Part shown: piece by piece, positions 39,113 through 44,742 of the stretch
How the letters are laid out: every line of letters starts with the position of its first letter
Position numbering within the stretch: the stretch's first letter is position 1
NCBI GenBank assembly: GCA_001799615.1
Contig: MGTU01000030.1
Span: 33,997-78,738 of the forward strand
Origin: Elusimicrobia bacterium GWA2_61_42
Lineage (GTDB): Bacteria > Elusimicrobiota > Elusimicrobia > Elusimicrobiales > UBA9959
DNA length: 44,742 nt
Direction of reading: 5' to 3'
Notes under the pieces: model-generated
What the model was told of the DNA's origin: nothing
The model's input: the letters and a program-made list of their open reading frames with translations, nothing else
Database searches by the model: none
Made by a program: the position numbers and the translations under genes

Positions 39113-39835
39113 CTATTTCACCGCTTCGGCCTTGTACATATAGCCGGAACCGTAGATGGTCCTGATGTTCTTTCCGTAGGGGCCCAGCTTGTTGCGCAGG
39201 GTCTCCACGTGTTTGTCGATGGTCTCACAGTTCACCCGGCCGGACTTGTCTTTCCAGATTTCGTCCATCAGGAGGTTGCGGGTCACCACTTGCTCCTCGT
39301 TGCAGAGCAGCGTAGACAGGATATCAAATTCTTTGGGCGTAACGTTGGAAACGTCCGCCGTTCTCCGGGTTTTAATGCCGGTGCGGATGGTCCTCTTCTG
39401 CCTGTCCACTTCCACGTCCCCGTTCCTGGAGAGGACCACGGTCCTGGAGCAGGTAAGACTGGGCAGCATGCGGCGCAGGTGGGCTTTTACTTTGCATAAC
39501 AGCACCTGCTCGTCCAGCTCGGACAGTATAAAATCGTCCGCGCCCGAATCCAGCAATTCGGCTATAAGCTTGTTGTCGGTCTTTTTACCGCAAGCCGCGG
39601 CGATGACGGAGAGGTTCTTCCTTCCGGAGATGAAAGTTTTAAGGTCCGCGGGGGCATGCAGGTCTTCCAGTTCCATGCAGACCAGGGCCAGCCCCTTTTG
39701 ACCTTCCGAGGCGCGGCCCAGCGCCGCCAGGGTCGACAGGCGTTCTACTTTAAAGCAATTCCTGGTAAAAAGCTTATACCAGGCTTCCGAAAGCCTGGCG
39801 TCACTGCTGACTATCCAAAGTGTAAAATCCACCAT
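39113..39835 (-). CDS. OmpR/PhoB-type regulator with degenerate receiver
   Basis: A winged-helix DNA-binding domain of the OmpR type is intact (about residues 130-238: VTPKEFDILSTLLCNEEQVVTR, ETIDKHVETLRNKLG, IRTIYGSGYMY). The N-terminal domain has the receiver fold but lacks all key residues: the acidic pair is replaced by SSDA, the phospho-Asp by Glu (LALVCMELEDL), the Thr/Ser by Ala (VIAAACG), and the KP Lys by Glu (FILSELDE). It therefore should not be phosphorylated in the usual way and may be locked in one state or regulated by protein contact. It is the first gene of the minus-strand operon. Confidence 0.9.
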   Translation of the reverse strand: MVDFTLWIVSSDARLSEAWYKLFTRNCFKVERLSTLAALGRASEGQKGLALVCMELEDLHAPADLKTFISGRKNLSVIAAACGKKTDNKLIAELLDSGADDFILSELDEQVLLCKVKAHLRRMLPSLTCSRTVVLSRNGDVEVDRQKRTIRTGIKTRRTADVSNVTPKEFDILSTLLCNEEQVVTRNLLMDEIWKDKSGRVNCETIDKHVETLRNKLGPYGKNIRTIYGSGYMYKAEAVK

Positions 39836-40004
39836 AGTTGCCCGCGGCGGGTCCCCCGCAGGTCCCCCGGAATGTAATTATATAACAATAATGGCGGCCG
39901 GAGAATAGGCGGGCCCGCGGCCTCAAAAAGCCCATAACAACCTTTTCACATTAAATTCGGTATTTCTTCGGGATTGGGGAGGCCGGGACCACTATAATAT
40001 CGTT
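39836..40004. promoter_or_regulatory. Divergent promoter region
   Basis: The stretch separates the minus-strand regulator operon and the plus-strand surface genes. A TATAAT (39993-39998) faces the surface genes. No convincing -35 box is visible for either direction, so both may need activation; the regulator encoded next to it could act here. Confidence 0.45.
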
Positions 40005-40025
40005 ATGGTTAAGGGATCGTTCAAA

Positions 40026-41096
40026 ATGCTACGGACATTGGGCACCGCTTCGACGGCGCTCTTTTTATTTATTTTTTCTCTGCCCCAGCGGGCCGTCTGC
40101 GTTTCAGGCGGCGAGTATGCCGTGGAATCGTCGGTGATAGACAACGGCGGCGGGGAGAAGCTGGCCGGCGGCGATTACGCCTCCCGCGGCTCCATCGCCC
40201 AGGCGGCTTTGCCCGCTGACAACGTAGGCCTGGTCTCCGGCGGGGACTATGCCAGCCGCGCCGGTTTTTACAACCCGCCGCACCTTACTTTCCAGAGGGG
40301 CCTGTTGGCCGCCATGCGTACGCAGTCCGGCAACATCAGCCTTACCCTGCCCCCTGACTCGGTGGACAAGGACCGCTTCGACATCACCATGAACGTGGAC
40401 CAGCAGACGCAGCCCATGGCGGTGGATCCCGGCACCATCGACGAGGCTAATAACAAGATAGTGCATAACGACGGCGCCTGGGCGCAGCTCTTCCCCAACC
40501 ACCTCGCCGAGATGTCCATCTTCGACGAACAGGACCTATACCAGAAGCCGCTGGCCAACAAGGGCGTGCTGACCATGCGCTACCGCGACGACAACGGCGA
40601 CGGGGTGCTGGACGGGTCCAACCCGCAGGTGCGCGTGGACACCCTCAACACCTGGACCCTCGACGAGAACCGCAGCATGTGGGTGCGGCTGCCCGGGGCC
40701 TCCTACAACGCGGCCGACAAGACCATCAGCGTGCTTTTCGGCATGCCCGGCGTGTACGCCATGCTCGGCGCCCTCGACGATTCCGTCAAGGACGTTTACG
40801 CTTTTCCCGTGCCTTTCAGGCCCAACGGCCCGCAGGCCGGTACGAACCAGGGGCAGACCGGCACGGAGGCCGGCGGTATAACCTTTACCAGCGTGCCGCA
40901 GGTCGGCGACATAGAGATCTATACCCCGGACGGGCGGCTTGTGCGCAAACTGCCCATCCCCGCCAACCCGCCGTTGCAGGAAGTAAAGTGGGACGTCAGG
41001 ACAGCCGGCGGCAACAGGGCCGCCAGCGGCGTTTACCTGTGGCGCGTGGTTTCCGGTTCCAAAGTCAAGACCGGGAAGTTAATGGTAATTTGGTAA
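40026..41096 (+). CDS. Secreted surface protein with FlgD-like C-terminal domain
   Basis: I place the start at 40026, where a good ribosome site (AAGGGA, 40011-40016) precedes a signal peptide (MLRTLGTASTALFLFIFSLP). The in-frame ATG at 40005 coincides with the expected transcript start from TATAAT 39993-39998. The mature N-terminus has a duplicated motif, (L/V)-x-GGDYASR, then a beta-sandwich-like middle. The last 80 residues (YTPDGRLVRKLPIP, SGVYLWRVVSGSK, KTGKLMVIW) form the FlgD-like/CHU_C-like domain that ends many exported proteins in Bacteroidetes-type and related bacteria. The function is unknown. It stands in front of three further surface proteins. Confidence 0.75.
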   Translation: MLRTLGTASTALFLFIFSLPQRAVCVSGGEYAVESSVIDNGGGEKLAGGDYASRGSIAQAALPADNVGLVSGGDYASRAGFYNPPHLTFQRGLLAAMRTQSGNISLTLPPDSVDKDRFDITMNVDQQTQPMAVDPGTIDEANNKIVHNDGAWAQLFPNHLAEMSIFDEQDLYQKPLANKGVLTMRYRDDNGDGVLDGSNPQVRVDTLNTWTLDENRSMWVRLPGASYNAADKTISVLFGMPGVYAMLGALDDSVKDVYAFPVPFRPNGPQAGTNQGQTGTEAGGITFTSVPQVGDIEIYTPDGRLVRKLPIPANPPLQEVKWDVRTAGGNRAASGVYLWRVVSGSKVKTGKLMVIW

Positions 41097-41171
41097 GAGC
41101 AGTATCAGTAGCGCAGCGCGGCAGGTTACCGGCGACAAGGCACCGGGACGGTCAATCAACCAGGAGGAAGT

Positions 41172-42287
41172 ATGAACATGAAAAAAACAGTGCTCGCCCT
41201 GATGGCAGCTTTAACGCTGGCCTGGGCTCCCGCGGTTTACGCCGCGGACAACGGTACCGAGTTCGGTATAGAGGACGACCTGACCGTGCTGGGCGCGGGA
41301 GGCAACGTGGCGGACCCCGACGCGGAGATCAAGGGATTCACGCTGCTGGGTTCCAAGGGTTCCAACCAGACGGTGAACATCCCGGAAGGTCCGGGCAGCA
41401 TGTTCGTAGCCGGGCATGTGCAGGTGTCCAGCGGCATGTACGTGGCAGGCGCCTCCACCTTCTCGGCGGGCGCTTTCTTCACCGGGGTAAGCAGCTTCAG
41501 CAGTGCGGCTAATATCCACATTGCCGGAGGTACTGCCAACCAGGTGCTTAAGAAGATAGAGGGCGCTGGCATGTTCTGGGCCAACGACAGCGTGGGCCTG
41601 GACGGTACGTCCATGGGCGATCCCCGCTATCTGCAGATGCCCAACGCGGGCGAAACCGCGCTGGTAAACAGCCTGCTCATACAGGACGTGGACAACGGCG
41701 GCATAACCCTGCAGGCCGGCAGCTCCATGACGGTGACCGGCGCGATGGCGCTGGTAGGCAACCTGAACATCAACGAGACCAAGTTCTCGGTCGTCGCCGC
41801 CAACGGCAACACCGGAGTGGGCGGCACCCTGGGCGTGGCCGGAGACCTGGCAGTAGCCACCAATAAGTTCACGGTTACCGCGTTAAACGGCAATACCGCC
41901 GTGGCCGGTACCATGGGCGTGGCGGGCGACCTGGCCGTAGCTACGAATAAATTCGTGGTTACCGCTGCTAACGGCAACACGGCCATAGCAGGCGACCTGG
42001 CCATAGCTACCAATAAGTTCACGGTTACCGCCGCTGACGGCAATACCGCGGTGGCCGGTACCCTGGGCGTTACCGGGGCGGCTACCCTTACCGATAACCT
42101 CACGGTTAACGGCAATGCCCAGCTGGGCAACGCGCGCACCGACACCCACGCGGTGAATACCGTTGTGGAAGCCGGTACGGCGCTGAAAGTGGCCGGCGGA
42201 GACGTGTCCGGCAACTACGTCGCCAAGTTCTATTCAGGCGACCCCGCGACCGCTACCAACCTGGCCGCGTGGATAAAGAAGAAGTAA
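41172..42287 (+). CDS. Secreted repeat protein, surface family member A
   Basis: The gene has a strong AGGAGG site and a signal peptide (MKKTVLALMAALTLAWAPAVYA, mature from ADNG). The mature protein begins with a module TEFGIEDDLTVLGAGG...DPDAEIKGFT that is repeated at the start of the protein encoded at 43869. After a STSMGD-like segment (GTSMGDPRYLQ, about residue 151) come four imperfect copies of a unit with ATNKFTVTA-NGNTAVAG, predicted to form a beta-solenoid or fibre. The C-terminus reads SGDPATATNLAAWIKKK. This ending is like that of the next protein. The repeats suggest a fibrous, exported protein. No named family was recognised with confidence. Confidence 0.78.
   Translation: MNMKKTVLALMAALTLAWAPAVYAADNGTEFGIEDDLTVLGAGGNVADPDAEIKGFTLLGSKGSNQTVNIPEGPGSMFVAGHVQVSSGMYVAGASTFSAGAFFTGVSSFSSAANIHIAGGTANQVLKKIEGAGMFWANDSVGLDGTSMGDPRYLQMPNAGETALVNSLLIQDVDNGGITLQAGSSMTVTGAMALVGNLNINETKFSVVAANGNTGVGGTLGVAGDLAVATNKFTVTALNGNTAVAGTMGVAGDLAVATNKFVVTAANGNTAIAGDLAIATNKFTVTAADGNTAVAGTLGVTGAATLTDNLTVNGNAQLGNARTDTHAVNTVVEAGTALKVAGGDVSGNYVAKFYSGDPATATNLAAWIKKK
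41766..42078 (+). repeat. Tandem in-frame coding repeats of about 84 bases
   Basis: Within the gene at 41172, the coding unit for GVAGDLAVATNKFTVTA-NGNTAVAGT recurs. Two units (from about 41832 and 41916) are 84 bases apart. A third unit lacks six codons and a diverged copy lies upstream. The block CCAATAAGTTCACGGTTACC is identical at about 41860 and 42010. Confidence 0.85.
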
Positions 42288-42332
42288 GAGTAAGCGATAA
42301 CTGATACTGCGGTTTATACTTCCTCCTTTCTG

Positions 42333-42356
42333 CCCGCCGGGGCTGACCCCGGCGGG
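42333..42356 (+). other. Perfect 10-base hairpin between surface genes
   Basis: CCCGCCGGGG and CCCCGGCGGG enclose a CTGA loop between two surface protein genes. No T-run follows, so it is not a typical terminator; it may stabilise or process the mRNA. Confidence 0.55.
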
Positions 42357-42414
42357 GAGAATAAAAGGGAAGCAGAGCAAGGTAGGTACGCTTCAACAGG
42401 AAAGTCTGGATGAT

Positions 42415-43821
42415 ATGAGAACGGCAGAAACGGTAAAACTGACCAGCGCGTCGGCCGCCATAAAGCGGCTGGGCCGCGCTTTGTCTTTTTTCCTGCTGCT
42501 GCCGATCGCCTGTCATCTGCTGCCTGTCAGCGCCCAGGCCGAAGTCCCGGTTAAGTTCACCTATCAGGGCAACCTGCGGCAGGCGGGTTTTCTCGTCAAC
42601 GGCCAGCGTGCCATGAGGTTCCGCATCTACAGTTCTTCCACCGCCGGCAGTCTGCTTTGGGAAACCAGCGCGCCTATCGAAGTAAGCGTTTCAACGGGCG
42701 TCTTCAGGGTTACGCTGGAACCTGCGACGCTGACTAACTGGCAGAGCGGCAGCCTGTGGCTGGAACTTCAGGTTGAAAGCAACATCATGTCCCCGAGGGA
42801 AGAGCTTACTTCCTCGCCTTACGCCATAAACAGCCTTATGTTATCGGGCAAGCGCTATACCAGCGCGAACGCGGAACCGGCGGCTTACTCCGCCGGCGAC
42901 CTCTGGTACAATACCTCGCTCAACGGGGTAAATTACTGGAACGGTACTGCCTGGATCTCCATTTCCGGAGCGGGGCCGGTGGCTCACGCGGCTACTCACG
43001 CGGGTGGCGGCACGGACGCCATCACCTCCCTGGGAGCGCATACGGTGACAGGGGCTTTAACACTGGAGGGAACGCTTAATCCCGCGGCAAACCTCAACAT
43101 AGGCGGCGCCGGCTACTCGGTCGCGTTCGCTTCGTCGGTGACAGCCGGCTGGTTCGCCGGCAACGGTTCCGGGCTGTACAGCCTCGACGCCTCAAAAATA
43201 ACGTCAGGGCTTATTTCCGGGGACCGGATCGGTGAAGTAATAGTTTCCACGCATATAGCGGATGGTTCCATAAAGAACCAGGACCTTGAGGCCGGGGCTG
43301 TTACCCGGGACAAGATCGGGCAGTCGGGTTGTAATTTCGGCGAGCTCCTGCAATGGAACGGCTCGCAATGGGCCTGCGGCAGCCCCGGGGCGGTGGTTGA
43401 ATACGACCCCAGTTCCATACATGACCAGAGCACGCTGCAGGCGGGCACGGTCTTCTACGTGTCTTCGGGCACGGCAAACGATTTAAATGTAAATAATTCC
43501 CTTAAAGTGATGGGCACGGCCCTGCTCAAAGGCGCGCCGGGACAGCAGGGGCTTTCGGTGGAGTCCACCGGCAACGTGGGCGTAGGCATGACGAACGCCC
43601 TGGCGCGGCTTGAAGTAAAAGGCGCGGATACGCAGAATTACAGTTTCGCGGTAAGCACAGGCGCCGCGCACCAGGTGGTGGTGTCGACTTCCGGCGCGGT
43701 GGGCATAGGCACGGAAACCCCGCGCGCGAAACTGGACGTGGCCGGTTCTTCCGGGGCGGGGGAATACATAATGATATTCAACTCCGGCCCCAAAATAGCG
43801 GCCTGGCTCAGGAATAAATAG
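42415..43821 (+). CDS. Secreted tail-fibre-like surface protein
   Basis: After a long N-terminal stretch with a signal peptide (SFFLLLPIACHLLPVSAQA, mature from EVPVKF) comes a beta-sandwich-like domain (residues 45-145: VKFTYQGNLRQAGFLVNGQ, LTSSPYAINSL) that starts many exported fibre proteins. Next are a carbohydrate- or collar-like segment (DLWYNTSLNGVNYWNGTAW), Gly- and Ala-rich beta segments, and GIGTETPRAKLDVAGSS, a motif family common in tail-fibre and S74-type proteins. No S74 chaperone domain is present. The end is FNSGPKIAAWLRNK, similar to the end of the protein encoded at 41172. The start has only a weak ribosome site. Confidence 0.78.
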   Translation: MRTAETVKLTSASAAIKRLGRALSFFLLLPIACHLLPVSAQAEVPVKFTYQGNLRQAGFLVNGQRAMRFRIYSSSTAGSLLWETSAPIEVSVSTGVFRVTLEPATLTNWQSGSLWLELQVESNIMSPREELTSSPYAINSLMLSGKRYTSANAEPAAYSAGDLWYNTSLNGVNYWNGTAWISISGAGPVAHAATHAGGGTDAITSLGAHTVTGALTLEGTLNPAANLNIGGAGYSVAFASSVTAGWFAGNGSGLYSLDASKITSGLISGDRIGEVIVSTHIADGSIKNQDLEAGAVTRDKIGQSGCNFGELLQWNGSQWACGSPGAVVEYDPSSIHDQSTLQAGTVFYVSSGTANDLNVNNSLKVMGTALLKGAPGQQGLSVESTGNVGVGMTNALARLEVKGADTQNYSFAVSTGAAHQVVVSTSGAVGIGTETPRAKLDVAGSSGAGEYIMIFNSGPKIAAWLRNK

Positions 43822-43844
43822 GCAGTTGTATATATTTATTTATA

Positions 43845-43850
43845 TATAAT
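43845..43850 (+). promoter_or_regulatory. -10 element before the last surface gene
   Basis: TATAAT lies 18 bases before the ATG at 43869 in a strongly AT-rich block (43826-43869) that stands out from the GC-rich surroundings. A TTGTAT at 43826-43831 is too close to be a normal -35 box. Confidence 0.4.
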
Positions 43851-43868
43851 TCAAAAGTCCGTATATAT

Positions 43869-44742
43869 ATGACCCTAGCGAGAAAAAGCGGTTGTCCCTG
43901 TGAGAAAGGCGCCTTTAGCGCCGGTCACCGCTTTTCCACGGCCCGTTCTTTCTTTTTATCCCTGGTCCTTTCGGCCGCCTGCTTGCTGCCGGCCGCTTCA
44001 GTTCACGCCCAGACCGAGCTTGGCGCCGAGGACGACATTACCGTGCTGGGGGCCAACGGCACCCTCACTGACCCCGACGCCGAGATAAAAGGTTTTACCG
44101 TGTTCGGCGCCACCCAGGCCGCCTACACGGGCGCGCTTGCCGGCGCGGGCAACGTGGTGGTCAACGGCGTCCTGTCGGTCTCTACCGGCGCGTATTTCGC
44201 GGGGGAATCCACTTTTACCGCCGCCGGCAAGATCTTCGTTAACGACGGCGACGCCGGCCAACTGCTGCAGAAGTCCGCAGCCGGGAACCTGGTCTGGATC
44301 AGTTCCACCTCCATGGGCGACAACCTGGGCAGCCATATCGCCACCACTACGCTGCAGATGGGCGCTTACGGCGTCAACACCTCCAGCAATATCACCGCCG
44401 CGCTCTACCAGATCAACGGCGCCACCATGGCGGCTATACTGCCGGGAACGGACAACATCGCCTACGGCGTAAACGCCGGCAGCAGCACCGCCGGCGGCGC
44501 GGCCGAGAATGTCTTTATCGGCAACTCTGCCGGCGCTTCCAACACCACAGGCAGCGCCGAAACCTTTGTGGGGCATATGGCCGGGTTCTCGAACAGGGAC
44601 AGTTACGGCAGCGTCTTTGTAGGCAGCAAGGCCGGCTATTCCCAATCTAATTACGCCGAGTATAACACCTACGTCGGCTACAATGCCGGCTATAAGGGCA
44701 CCGGTTCCCAGAATACATTAATAGGCGGCGAGGCCGGCTATA
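43869..44742 (+). CDS. Secreted repeat protein, surface family member B (3' end outside window)
   Basis: The frame opens with ATG at 43869 and stays open to the window end. A signal peptide (SFFLSLVLSAACLLPAASVHA, mature from QTELG) follows 27 leader residues. The mature start TELGAEDDITVLGANG, with DPDAEIKGFT, matches the product of 41172, and later STSMGD is also shared. From about residue 215 on, units such as NVFIGNSAGASN, TFVGHMAGFSN, VFVGSKAGYSQ, TYVGYNAGYKG and TLIGGEAGY repeat every 18-25 residues, as in YadA-head-like fibre proteins. There is no Shine-Dalgarno sequence. Confidence 0.82.
   Translation, partial: MTLARKSGCPCEKGAFSAGHRFSTARSFFLSLVLSAACLLPAASVHAQTELGAEDDITVLGANGTLTDPDAEIKGFTVFGATQAAYTGALAGAGNVVVNGVLSVSTGAYFAGESTFTAAGKIFVNDGDAGQLLQKSAAGNLVWISSTSMGDNLGSHIATTTLQMGAYGVNTSSNITAALYQINGATMAAILPGTDNIAYGVNAGSSTAGGAAENVFIGNSAGASNTTGSAETFVGHMAGFSNRDSYGSVFVGSKAGYSQSNYAEYNTYVGYNAGYKGTGSQNTLIGGEAGY

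Noticed and set aside
42333..42356. Terminator between the surface protein genes
   Set aside because: The hairpin is perfect but has no T-run on either strand, so I list it only as a hairpin.
43900..44088. A GTG-started 62-codon frame near the last surface gene
   Set aside because: It is in the wrong frame; the frame from ATG 43869 has a signal peptide and matches the 41172 product.
1..44742. CRISPR array, insertion sequence, prophage or toxin-antitoxin pair
   Set aside because: No regularly spaced direct repeats, transposase or integrase motifs were seen. The fibre-like proteins at the end carry signal peptides and are not accompanied by phage structural genes.

Overview
The window is about 45 kb of GC-rich, gene-dense bacterial DNA. 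The organism is Gram-negative: there is a TonB-dependent receptor with a BtuB-like plug, several predicted outer-membrane barrels, secreted proteins and type IV pilus genes. The pilin, the many free-standing receiver domains, [NiFe]-hydrogenase maturation genes without a nearby hydrogenase, and a family of repeat-rich surface proteins would fit a free-living Elusimicrobiota-like lineage. That placement is inference from gene content (moderate to low confidence); no rRNA or ribosomal protein is present to test it.

Layout. 1-4.3 kb: end of a PilB/GspE ATPase, an outer-membrane-like protein, smpB, tRNA-Ser, a major pilin with a strong promoter, prepilin peptidase, and a tRNA-Tyr/tRNA-Leu pair on the minus strand. 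4.4-10.8 kb: hypC-hypD-lysR-hypE-(unknown membrane protein)-hypF, a maturation operon with two unusual insertions. 10.9-18.8 kb: a secreted clostripain-type protease, then a cobalamin riboswitch in front of a TonB receptor, nikR with its own operator, an outer-membrane protein and a His-rich NicO/UreH-type metal transporter, followed by a DUF882/M15 peptidase and a B12-binding radical SAM enzyme. 18.9-26.1 kb: a STAS-like DUF4325 protein and a five-gene signalling operon (CHASE-PAS hybrid kinase, REC-adenylate cyclase, REC-kinase, cyclic-nucleotide-binding protein, double receiver). 26.4-28.6 kb: methyltransferase, His-tailed EamA transporter, YqaA-like protein. 28.7-35.2 kb: tRNA-Glu, an envelope/cell-shape cluster (unknown anchored protein, M23 peptidase, bactofilin, SurA/PpiD-N protein), an ABC exporter, a polysaccharide deacetylase and tRNA-Leu. 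35.2-39.8 kb: two converging groups of receiver-only proteins with a cyclic-nucleotide-binding protein, a DUF948-like protein, an AI-2E transporter and a winged-helix regulator with a degenerate receiver. 40-44.7 kb: four large secreted surface proteins, the last running off the window.

How the parts fit. The hyp genes, NikR, the NicO transporter and the riboswitch-controlled receptor form a nickel/cobalt/cobalamin economy, with a B12-dependent radical SAM enzyme as one possible consumer. The signalling operon contains both a predicted cAMP source and a cAMP-binding protein, and the later receiver cluster contains a second cAMP-binding protein, so a local cAMP/phosphorelay network is plausible. 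The surface-protein block shows shared N-terminal and C-terminal modules that look like a paralogous, possibly sorted, family. The strongest candidates for undescribed biology are the receiver/cyclase network and the surface-protein family.
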